From assembly GCF_028554725.1 (NCBI RefSeq), contig NC_071669.1, positions 13,335,001 to 13,399,000 on the forward strand: DNA of 64,000 nt. The letters run 5' to 3'. The translations under genes and the position numbers were made by a program. The DNA is from Zeugodacus cucurbitae. Its lineage: Eukaryota; Arthropoda; Insecta; Diptera; Tephritidae. The notes below the pieces were generated by a model, which was not told the origin of the DNA, ran no database searches, and worked only from the letters and a program-made list of their open reading frames with translations. Positions 37,620 to 48,708 of this stretch are shown here, in pieces (positions within the stretch are counted from its first letter, which is position 1; each line of letters opens with the position of its first letter).

Positions 37620-39389
37620 CAGTTACAATAACGCAAAAATCAAAATGTATAATTATTTCTAATAAATACTGTCAAACAGTGCAAATCAGTTGCACAAACT
37701 TAATCCATTTAGAGCACTACAACGCCACAACGCAAATGTGTGCCACACAAATTTATGAAAATACACACCAAAGTTGTGAATCCTAAACGTAACTCTAATT
37801 TCATATGTAGCATTCAATGATTTGGAATTAAATACATATTGAAATTTTAGCATTTTAATGATATAATAAATAAATGCAAATTTCAATTATTTAAAGCGCA
37901 ATGTTGAAAACTCAAATTCATGAATGGTGATTTGTGAATGCAGGCAGCAGCAACAAAAGTCATGGCAAAAAATTGCTGCAGCAGCATAAAATACTCCATG
38001 TATTTAATACTATATGTGTATTTTAACAATATTTTATATTTATTTATTGTCCTCTTTAAGTAAATATGCGTAAATATTATTGCACTTTGAATTTAATGCA
38101 TAATTAGTGGAAGTTTATGTTCGTATTTGATTATTTTCTACATTTCTATTACAGAAGTAAGGAAGAAATTGTCTGAAAGCTTTGATAGTTGAGCTGGGAT
38201 ATCTACTTTTTAGTACGTTGATTAAAATGTATGAAAATAATTGGCAACGCTTTTATCGCATTTCTCCCACAATTTAGTACAAAAATAATATTAACAAATT
38301 AATTAATTGAAAAAACATTTATAGCGAGTGTAAATATTCTTCATTAACTGAAATCGTACCAATATTTTGCACTAGTACATAAATACTATGATAAATAAAT
38401 ACAGTGGCAACCCTATTCTAAAATATTTATCATTTAAATTGGTATATGATTAAACATACACCTTTATTTACTTTTAGGTATCTTTTTTTGTAAATTTGTG
38501 GCAACCGTATGTTTTGAAAAAATTTTCACCGCAGCGCACTGATATCGTTTGAGATATATTATTGTTATTCACAAGCATATTGTCTTATTGGAGCAGAAAT
38601 CATAATTGTATGCCATATATACATATGTAAATACAACATCTTGTTTGCTTCCCGGGATTCCTGAATTCAGTTGTCATTACAAGAAACCACATCATTTACT
38701 TCGAAACATTAATATTTTGTCAACCATTTTCTGTTGCCGTTATGCCTTTCGAATGCCACTTACACTCTCATTCACATTTCGACAAGCTGCTTGCAACATT
38801 TGTCAAGCTATTTCGAGCATAGCAGCACTACACACAATACATATTTACAGACAAACTTGGGCTTGAAGTTCATGTAAGTTGGCTGGCATCTGTTTGTCCC
38901 AACAACAAGTGGTTAAGTTGTTGGTTAAGGAAGCTTCCTGACTCAAGACACTGCTGATGAAACTTCATTGGACAGACAGGCATTATCACATTTTCATAGG
39001 AATATTATTAATTAGTGCTTGAGCTAGCACTCGGTTAATGTGAGGGTCAATAATGTTGTTATGTGGATTTGACATTTGTGCAAATCATGTGACTGAGGCT
39101 GCAAATAATATTTGGTCCTAAGGTATGTAAATATAGTATACATGATTGAAGTGCGAGTGGTGTCATTTATAATTAACATGTGTCAAATGCTGTCATAATA
39201 CCATTTGGCGCCTAAGGATTCAAGGGAGGGGGACCTAAAAACAACTTAAATTAAAATTAGGTTAGTGTATATGAAAGTAAGGGTATGGTTGACCTTAATT
39301 GTAGAGGAGATTAAACAAATAATCAATGACCCTCGAAAGAAATGGGAAAACCTAAAATGGTTGATGACTGAGAACGATTTGACTCACAT

Positions 39390-40196
39390 ATTCGGCATAT
39401 ATATGGTATAAAGTCCATTGAAAGTTTGAAAACGCTAATATTAAATATATGGGAGATAGGGAAAGTTATGACCCGATTTCACTAATTTTTGTCACGGAGA
39501 CATATTATTAGAAGAAACTTATTCACTTTGAATTTCTTCTAAATATATGAGACACTTACCTATATTTTCGGTAAAAAAAATTGTTAGAAGCACTGAGGTC
39601 CTAATATTCGATATATAGGGTCTTGAAAACTTTTGGACCGATTTCGACGATTTTTAGAAGGGCGATGCCAATCCTTATATACAGTATATTTGTAAAGTTC
39701 TCGATTCAGATCGACTTCAAAGTTCTGGTAAGTGGGAAGTAGGCGTGGTTGTGTTGGGAAGCGAGGAAGATATTATAAACCGAATTTCAATGAAATTGGT
39801 CGAGTAGTTCCTTCGATATGGTTTTTGACCCATAAATAGGCGGAACCACACCCATTTAAAATTGTGTATACCATTTTGAGTGCAGCTCTTCTGTACCATC
39901 TTTATAATGAAATTTAAGGTTTCTGGTGTTTTTTCTTACTGATTTAAAACATTTTTAGTAGTTTTCAACATAACCTTTGTATGGGAGTGGTTATAATCCG
40001 ATTTCATCCATTTTTGGACTATATAAGGTAGTACCGACAAGAAACGACTCTAGAAAGTTTCCTAGATATAGCTTTAGTAGTTTACGAGATATGCACTAAA
40101 AACTGAGTAGGTTGCGGGGCCAGTTCCACTTCCCCAAAAAAATTACATCCACATATGCCCCTTCATAGTGCCCCTTTTGTTGCAAGAGTATAAAAA
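39390..40196 (-). mobile_element. 1.1-kb interspersed repeat, inverted and internally deleted copy
   Basis: This is the reverse complement of the 6952-8088 repeat. Its left edge (ttcggcatatatatggtata, then aagtccattgaaagttt) matches the 3' end of the other copy. Its right edge (ccccttcatagtg, then gttgcaagagtataaaa) matches the 5' end. About 340 bp just inside the 5' terminus, corresponding to about 6975-7330 of the full copy and including the gtctgtctgtccg run, is missing, while the outermost 17 bases are retained. That pattern is an internal deletion, not 5' truncation. Confidence 0.8.
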
Positions 40197-40520
40197 GGAG
40201 TAAAAAAAAGTACTAGTAAAAAAAGTAGTAAAACTAGTAGAAGACATATATGCTTCATTTCCTATCACTACAATTATATACTGCTCTTAAAGTAATATTT
40301 GAGCAGAAAATAAAACGAGATGGAAAAATAGTAGTAAAAGTACTAGTAGAAAAAGTAATCAAAACTAAAAAAATAAATGTTTAAAATTTATAAACTATAA
40401 AAAAACAAACCTTGACTACAAGAAAATAGTACAAAATTGAGCAAAATAAAATAAAAATCTCAAAAAGTAGTAGAAAATAGCAGTAGAAAACTGTACTCAA
40501 CTTCAAACAGCAGAGACATA
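40197..40520. repeat. AGTA-rich cryptically simple sequence
   Basis: Directly abutting the inverted 1.1-kb repeat, with many agtactagta / agtagtaaaa / actagtag words over about 320 bp. Probably slippage-derived. Confidence 0.5.
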
Positions 40521-42984
40521 ACGAAGACTTACTCCAATACATAACATGCCATGGTAAAGAGATGATGAAGTGGCTTGTCAGTTGGCAGCATAAAGAACAT
40601 AGTAAAATACAACAACAACAACAGAAGTAAAGGAAAACAAAAAAATTTAGTAGAAAAAAGAACTTTCAATCAAATCGAGAACTTCCCAAAAGCACTTTTT
40701 GCGGGAAGCTGACAAGTCAAAACTAGATGTTTTGAGAAAATCTAATGGAAAGGGAGAAAAAATAAAAATTTTAAAAGTAAAAAATGTATTGCTAATTTTT
40801 TTATTTGTCTAACCTTGGCGCCTCTAAGCTTAGATGCTTCTCCAATCATTGTCTTGTCGATTTTGGTATATTCTTTGTTTTCTTTTTTCTCTATATTCCC
40901 TTTAGTTGCGCTTACTGTCTCTATTAAAAAGTTTTGTCTTGGGCTCGCATATCAACACCGGCATGCTTCGCTGACTTCACAGGCTTTGTAGATTCGCTTG
41001 GCTGCCTTTACCTCCGTCTTTTTTTGTTTTGCTTTTACGTGCTTTTTTCACTTCTTTTTTATCTCATTCTTTGCTGTTTATTTTCGGGTTACTTGGCTAT
41101 CATTGGCACCGCAACTGGTAGTTGTTTGTTTTTCTTTCTTTGCGTGTTGTTGTTGCCCTATCATAGACAAAGTGAAGTGCCGGTAGTCACGTGCCACGAG
41201 GTATTAGCCAAGCGCAACTGATTTTACAAGTGTCGGATGGGTGCTCTTAGAGGAGAGGGAGATAGTTAGAGAGTATAGAGAGTGTGAATGAAATATTTAA
41301 AATACAAATTTTGTATGGAGAAGAGTAAGAAACAAATTCGAAAAAGTTAGTGGAAAAGAGAATAAAATGAAGAAGAAAAATATTTGCTAAGCTTTAATAA
41401 TTTATCTTTGAGCCATCGTTATTGGTCCTGCACCATATTGCATTGTCTCGCCTTTTCTCGTTGCCAGCTTTCGGCAGCGTTGTCATCATAAAATTCCAAC
41501 TTGTCTGATGTAGCGTTAAGATACGAATACTGCTGGCAGCGCGGAAGTCATAGTGAAAAACATCGAAAGCTGTTGCCAGAAGAACACCATAACTCTATAT
41601 AGCACATGCTACTAAAGAGAACAAGAACAGTAGTAGATCGTATCTGTAATGGTTGCAGTTGACACAGTCCACAAAAGCAGTGCACCGATACAATCGATGC
41701 TAGTGAGGAGATGATGATACCCATTTCCGTCTTTCTGCTAGGAGGGATATCAGCAGGAAAGCAATGAAAGAAAAACAACGATAAATACTGAAATTTGTGA
41801 AAATATTGTTTATTTATACTCAGACGCTCAGCTTCAGAACATATAGATATCACTACAGAAATACATTATAACCTTCCCAAGCAAAAACGAACTCAGAGTT
41901 CACTCTCGTTCAAGCCAACATTTCACTGTTCAACCAATTAACAACTTTACGCTCCTCTAAAAACCACAAACCGCCATCTTTATTAAACGTTAATCCTTTT
42001 ATATCAACTCCATTATAAAGCATATAACTCAGCTTTATGTATTATTTCCATATTTTTTTGCTCTGCTTCCCATGCCTCTTTATTGTTTACAGGCTCCAAT
42101 TTTTGCCTTTGTCTTGTGCTTAAAATGCAGTTATAAGCATTTTATTTCACCACTTGTGTGTTCGTGCGTACTTTGTTTACTCGCTTCGTTTCACCGCATA
42201 TCGGCGCAGTTCGCCATTGTCACATTTCCAGTTACGCAATTATATTGTGTTTTTGTTGTTTTCGTATAACCGTATTTTTTGTCGCAGTGGCATCATTTTC
42301 AGTTTCACCTTTTCATCAACCATTTTACCGTTATTTTGATATTTCTACTTTTATCTGCGTTATAGCTACTCGGTTTCCTTTGCTGTGCCACTTACAGTTT
42401 TTCATTGTTTGTTGTTGACTTAGTTTTAGTTTACTTTGTCTTAAGTTTTTTGTGAGATTTTTTTTTATAAAGTTTGCTTTGTTCTTGAATAAAAACGCAT
42501 TTGGTTCGGTGCACTCTTTATTTGTTGTTGTTTTTTAGAGTATTATTTGTTTGAGTACTTGTTGTCATAGTCCCATTGTTGTATAAATAGTGGTAATAGA
42601 ATAGAAGGGAAGGTCTTTAATTTAATTAATATATATAGAGAGAGACATTTAAAGGTAAACAAAGAAAGTAGAAAATGTGAAACAGAATCTTTCAAGTTGG
42701 AATACGCAGTAAAGTAAAATATTAGGTCTTGATTGTCACACAATCTCCAAAGAGCCGTTAAAAACCTCGAGTGATATTTGGCTGAACACTTGATTAATTA
42801 ATATCTGAGCACTCTTTATTTCAGAAAATTTCTGGTTTTACACACTTACTAAAATTAGTTTAGGGCAATGCGGGGTGGGGTTCGAATAAGATGTGACGGT
42901 ATGTAAAACTCTTTGAAGAGCACATGTTCATTGAATATACACTATCAGCAATCTAATCCTGAATAAACAGATTCCTCTCTTGTC
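40521..42984. other. Non-coding, nothing recognised
   Basis: T-rich plus-strand ORFs (95 codons at 40934-41221; 86 at 42158-42418) and a 101-codon minus-strand one (41548-41853) look like chance frames. No splice-bounded exon. Confidence 0.5.
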
Positions 42985-43224
42985 GAATGCTCTATGCTCT
43001 ATGAATATCTTATCATTCCCGTCCTATTTGTACGGCGTAGCAACATAGACGATGATGGACCGAGAGAAAGCACTTGGATCATTCGAGAGATCAAGACCTT
43101 TTGTATTTAAGCTCATATAAATCCAGCGAATGACCTGAATGAAAAGCTCATTTGATTAAAGACCCTGGGCGAACAATGGATTCAAGCTTTCGAAGAACCA
43201 AGTACATGTTCTGCTGTCCTGATG
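42985..43224 (+). mobile_element. Degenerate RTE LINE remnant (RT C-terminal region)
   Basis: The run cttatcattcccgtcct at about 43009-43025 is identical to the element's own strand at 56850-56870, and the flanking 29 bases match at 24 positions. Similarity continues through gacgatg (motif AWTM), ttcgagag (motif FER) and, more weakly, to gtcatgttgtccgaatgg-like sequence near 43200-43224. The order matches the intact RTE's C-terminal third. The frame is destroyed by indels and both ends fade into unrelated DNA, so this is an old fragment of a related subfamily in the opposite orientation to the intact copy. Confidence 0.72.
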
Positions 43225-46200
43225 TATAAGTACAATCGATAAAATTTTATATACTCGGCTCAGTCCGACCCTTATTAAAACACTCTCATCACAAGAAACA
43301 AGAATTTAACTTCTTGGCTTGAGGTTTTGAAACTCATAGTCTCAAAAAACATTTTTTTTTTCAATTTTCTACTAGTTCGACTTCCAAAGTCAACTTTCTC
43401 TCTTTTCCATAAATCTGTTTTTTTTACAAGAATAAGCTAGCACATAGAATTGCAACATGAAACAGCTGCTCGAAAACACACTTGGCTTCTGTAATTAGCA
43501 ACAATAAAGCAATGTAACAACAACAACAGAGAAAATACGAAACATAAGAAATAACGAAAGAAAAATCTGAAAATTCCGACTCTCAACCTACTAAAAGCCA
43601 GCAGAGCTAACAAAACAATAGTCTACATATGCCGTTAAACACTCTGTATACAGCTAAGTTCGCTGCTGTGGCACATATCGTATTGTGTGCATGTGGCAAA
43701 TACGCTCTGTGGATAAAGGAAAAGGCATATTTACTGTTAGTTTGTGAGAGTGTATGTGTTTGTGCAACTTTAAGCTCTCGAGCATTGCGCTTTACATAGT
43801 AACATTACATCACTTGTGTCCTTCGAAGTAAATAATAAGTTTGCGCAAACTTTTTACCCCTCCACTCCTCGATAGCAACTTGCCAAGCAACAGGGGACTC
43901 CCTGTGCACATTGCAACAACGGTTAAATCTTTTATTTGCCACTGTTGTGCATTTCCCATTCATCGGTAATTTTGTTGCCACTAAGTTTTGGTTGGCGGCG
44001 GCTGAGCCTTGTACAGTGTGTGGTGTGTTGGGGCGTATGAGCAACCTCAATATTTGTTTGCAAGAAATGAAAAAGCAAAGAAACCAAAAATAATACAAAA
44101 GCAACAATCAGGAGTACAGCATTTGCATTTGCAACATGCAACCAACAACAACAACCAGAAATACAAAAACATGTTGCCGGCAACCAATCGAGCGAGCAGT
44201 GAGCAGCAAGCAATACAAATTTGGTAGAAACCAAAGCGCAGCAGATAAGAGTGGCAAGTAAAATACAAAGAACAACAACAACAACTACAACTGCGTAAAT
44301 ACTGAAAAAGTCCAGTACAAATACAAGGAACATGTGCAATAAGACGAAGCCATGCAAAGTTGTTGAGTTGAGTAACTTTGCACAAAACCTAACAACAACA
44401 AAAACAACAACTACAACTAAAGTAAACGCTTTATCAGTAAACTCGATAAGCAGCTAACTTTCTGCCTAGGAAATGTCAAGGAAGTACAATCAAGTAGCCG
44501 CATCTGGCAACACCCGTGTACTCTTGCGTTGAGTGACCCGATGAGGCGCAGTGTTGCCAGGCGTTTGCATATTCTTATTCTTAAGCATGCAAATTCTGCC
44601 TTCTGGAAGTCGGTAAAGGCGCTGCGGTTTTGAAAGACGCTGTTCGCTTCCATTCATGTGAAAGGATTTAATCGCAAGTGCTCGGTGCTGAAGTGTTGCT
44701 ACGTGCAACACCACATGCTTCGCCGCGCTTCACTACGTCGCATTAAAGTATTTTCTCGAATCTTCAGTCAAATGTTCGGTTTTTATGGTCCACATAAGTA
44801 AACAAATGCAACAACAAATACTATTATTTGAGCATGTAGGCAATCCAGTTCTTGGCATCTTAGTTCTATATTTGGCTATTTGCAGACACAAGCCACATGA
44901 CTGTGACCTATAGCTGCTTGAATATGCAATGCTTACAATGTGTATTTGTATAAATTGTGGCACAGCAGCAGGCTGTATTTGCACAACAGTCTTCAAAGTG
45001 GCCGACAAAAGCATAATGAATGCAAAATGCATAATTTTTTTATTTGAATGTCCAGATACGCGCAGCAAACATTTGTACATATAGAATTTTAAATTATGTA
45101 AATGAAGAAAAGGACATGTTGCTGTTAAGTGCTCGCTATTTTTCCCAAGAAGTGCATATTTTTTAAATCGAGCAGTGAGCAGCAAGCAATTGCCATTTTT
45201 TATAATTTCGCAAACAAACATTTCAATTTTTCTATTGTTAAGACAGTTTTAATTTTTTTATGTCATTTTTGAAGGTTGTCGATTTTGACTAAATTAGAAC
45301 ATTTTTGATATCTTAATTCGTATGTAAGAAAAATTGTGGCAACTATATTTTTTATTTTATTAATTTGCTGAGTTAAATATTATATAGAAAATATTTGGTT
45401 CCAAAATAAAATTCTGAACTTTAAATATTGAACATTTCTTAAACAAAATTATCGAACTTTGTTGGGAACATACTACGCAACATCTAATTAGATTTCCATG
45501 TTATTGTTGTATTACCACTTTTTCTTTGCTGCTTGATGCATGACGAAGCTATATTAGGCCCCGTAAAGAAATTTATTCGACCAGTTGTTCCGAATTAATG
45601 TGGATTGAGTCCTATGTATACTTCAGGTAAAGTGTAAATATAATTTGTTTTGATAGATGGGAATCTCATTCATCATACAACGCTTATATGCCAACAAAGT
45701 CCTTTCTCTGAATATCTCCAGGTCCCACCATTTGAATTTTTTAAAGTTCTCTAAGCATATATTTGTTCTCTTAGAGTCTTTATGAAACATCTTATTAGAT
45801 TTCTAAGTATAGTTCAATCTCAATATCTGACACTATTAATATTTAATCCAATTCTCTTTACTTCCTAATCATAATTTGTTGTCTTTTTTCCCATACCATT
45901 ACTTCTTGTAACCTTACAACTTTCTCACTAAGCTGGATATTCTCTTTAGACTATACTGATAATTTACATATGCTGCCTAAAAGCCAGCATTGTAGATTTG
46001 AATTTTTAATCAAAACTCTTTATGCATTTTGAGTCGTAAAATCTAAATGCAATAATTGCATATTTTCCAGCAGTAGCAGAAGCATATAAGCTACATTCCT
46101 GAGCTGCAGTTCGAGAGAACTGGAAATCAAGATGCAAAAATTTTCGAATTTGTATTTTATTTCACCACACACTTGTATCACCGACCAATCAACTCTCTCT

Positions 46201-47762
46201 CTTTTCCTATCTCTTTCACACTCTTCTGACTGTCTAGCGTGCCTCTGACTCGACTGCCTAGTCGGCTGCTTGTTATAAATCTTTCATTCGGTGCGAATTA
46301 TTTTCGAATTTTTGGTGTGTGGATTAGAAATTTCGTTTTCTTGCATTGTTGATTGCATACTTTTGTGCACCAAGCAGATATACGAGCGAATGCAGAAGGC
46401 AGCAAAACCGGGCTATGTATGTACACAAGATAACTTTATAGTCAATCAGCTGCAAGGAAATATTTTTTGTATGGCTATTCCCGTCACATTCGCCTTATTT
46501 ACGGTGTTGAAATTGTTACAATTTAGTTTGTTTAAACCAATTAATCATGGCAGAGATATGTTGGAATTTGTTGTGATATGAAAATATTTTACGAGAAAAA
46601 TGGCATTGCAAAGAGATAATTTGAAAATAATCTGATTTAATGGCTTCAATTTGTTGGTTTGGTAAAGAAGGTACTTCTCTAAAGAAAATTCGGTGACAAA
46701 GCAAAATATCTCTTTCAACCCTCATCTTTTATCTTACTTTTTCAGTTGGAAACACTTATTCAGAACATGTTATTTCACAAAAAGTTTCTTCAGATTTAAG
46801 GGTTAAACATAATTTTCTCTCCAACCGGACCATGTATTCTTCGAAAAGCGGTTGTCAAAAACTTCTGAGGTTGATTTAAGAGCATAAAATATATCGTATC
46901 CTGTGATATTAATATGTTCTTTCTGCTTTCTGCGAGTGATTGTTTTGTAAAGTGAGGTAGGAAGGGAGAAATAGCAGATAGAGAAAGAGAGTTGGTTAGA
47001 TAAAACAGACAGAGATTGATACATATATCGCTTCTTCATTAGAGTGAGAGAGAAATAGAGAATAATGAACGTTGGAGATAAAAGATAGGAAGAGAGACGG
47101 AGGTAGTGAAAAATAGGGGGAGAGAAAGCAAGATTTGAACGAAAACAACGAAAGATAAAGCCATTTGTAGTGTCCACATTTAGCTCTGTGTGAATTTAGT
47201 AATATTTGCCATTTTGTTGACGTCATTTTAGCACAAATTTGGATACGTGACCACTTACACAAATCATACATTTAGAAATCTGAATTTGATCTAATTAAAA
47301 TAAATACCTCAATGAAATAATGTAGTGCAATGGGAAATGTTGCGTGGTGCTAAGTGATTTGTTTTATTTAATACAGCACTTAATAGCATAAAGTGAGTTT
47401 AAATATAATTTAAATTGCTTTTAGAGGGGAAACAAGCACCACCCAGTGTTTGAGAAGTATATATACATGTGTGAATGTTTAAATGTCCATTTCGATTTCG
47501 TACGAATTCAAGCCATACAAATATGTGGTTACAAAAATGATGTTAACAATTACATATGCACATATGTTTTCTCGTTTTCGGCCACAAGGACAGACCAAAA
47601 ACCAACATAAAAACCGCTTTTGTTACTTGAAGGTACATGTAGATTGGTGAAAGGGCTAAAAAATATAATAAAATTTCAAGTTGGAAAATGAAAATGAAAA
47701 GCATAAAAAAGTGTAGTTTGTTGCCAGAGAAATGGTCTGTAACTAAACGCACTACTAGCATA
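43225..47762. other. Non-coding, CAA-rich in the middle
   Basis: 43900-44410 is CAA-rich and yields long antisense ORFs of 100-141 codons. A 162-codon minus-strand ORF spans 44733-45221 without recognisable domains. gtgttgcca/ctggcaacac motifs lie at about 44504 and 44551. A tataag at 46085 lies 23 bp before a gcagttcg, too close for a standard TATA-initiator pair. Confidence 0.45.
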
Positions 47763-48706
47763 GTAGAGGTATGTTCAAAAAATAACGGGAATTGTAAAAT
47801 TTAAAATATCACGGATTTGGAGAGTCCTTTCGTCATGACTCCATTTCTTCTATTTTCAAAAATAAAGGTAAAAAAAAAATATAATCCTTAAGGGGTTATA
47901 TACAGTTAGGAGGTCGAAAAAAAGGGCATTTTTCAAGAATTTTTTCTAAGCAAACTATTAGGTTTATTGATTTGAAACTTGGCATGTATATTATGACAAC
48001 CTTAAACTATATTCACATATTTTGCCAAATTGCCAAAAATAATTATCGGGAACGTTTATATTGCCAATATTGCAGAGGTCCGCAAAAAAAGGCCTCATGC
48101 GGTGAGCACGATATCTCTGGACTGGATCATCTATAATGCAAAAACCAAATAAATTTCATTAATATAATAAATAATCTGGTGATTGATCGAATTAATTAGC
48201 AAAAAAAATTTTTTTGACAAAATTGAGGCTTTTCAAAGCAAAAGGTTCGATTTTGGACCAAAATTTGGGTCTTTAATTGTTTATACAAATAAAAAAAATT
48301 TCATCGAATGGGGGAATTCTTTGATTAATTACTAAAAAATATAATTAAGAAGCTTGTGTAAAAATTTCAGACCGATCGGTTCAGCCGTTTCTGAGAAATC
48401 TTGCTCACCGACTTTGAAAACACCGTTTCGAGAAAAACGAGTTTATAGTTTTGAAAGCACATTACATGTAGTCGGCGCGCCTTCACTAATGTGTCTATAA
48501 CTTCGAAAATATTCGTCGGATCGACTTGAAATTGAAAATCCATTTTTTGAAAATCCTAACTGTAACCGTCGTTTTACAAGCATTTGAGAAATCGCATAAA
48601 GGGCTATCTAAGTTTGAGAAGTGTTTTACATACGAATGTGTAGACATACGAATACACATTTTTTTAAAAAACGAAAATTACCGTAAGTTTTTGAACACAC
48701 CTCGTG
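47763..48706. mobile_element. Mariner-like MITE with imperfect terminal inverted repeats
   Basis: The left end, gtagaggtatgttcaaaaaa then taacgg, is matched on the right by the inverted form of cacgaggtgtgttcaaaaac then ttacgg (48681-48706): about 19-20 of 26 positions. TA dinucleotides flank both ends (47761-47762 and 48707-48708), as expected for Tc1/mariner insertion. No transposase coding capacity is visible, so it is a non-autonomous element enlarged by a nested repeat. Confidence 0.6.
47886..48568. mobile_element. Repeat nested inside the mariner-like MITE
   Basis: It starts cttaaggggttatatacag then ttaggaggtcg, and ends with tttttgaaaatcctaactg then taacc. The end is an imperfect inverted copy of the start (tcctaactgtaacc against ggttatatacagttagga, with a 3-nt difference). 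The interior holds phrases such as ccgatcggttcagccgtttc, with no coding potential. The nested position means it arrived after the outer element or was captured by it. The right boundary is approximate. Confidence 0.5.
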
Positions 48707-48708
48707 TA

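Larger units (their letters stand above)
32712..39389. other. Non-coding, AT-rich with microsatellites
   Basis: Includes TTG/CAA runs (33060, 33548-33572, 34690), the microsatellites listed, and three TGGCAAC motifs at about 38242, 38404 and 38500. The largest chance ORF is 109 codons (34509-34838) and valine/phenylalanine/cysteine-rich from a TTG-rich stretch. No gene. Confidence 0.5.

Noticed and set aside
43932..44357. 141-codon minus-strand ORF with hydrophobic runs
   Set aside because: Another TTG/CAA-repeat artefact; apparent membrane segments come from GTT/TTG codons.
44733..45221. 162-codon minus-strand ORF
   Set aside because: Longest ORF outside the LINE, but amino-acid order resembles no family and the 3' flank is pure AT-rich intergenic sequence. 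Length is possible by chance in 64 kb on six frames.
46085..46110. TATA box plus initiator-like sequence
   Set aside because: Spacing of 23 bp from tataag to the A of gcagtt is too short, and no ORF follows.
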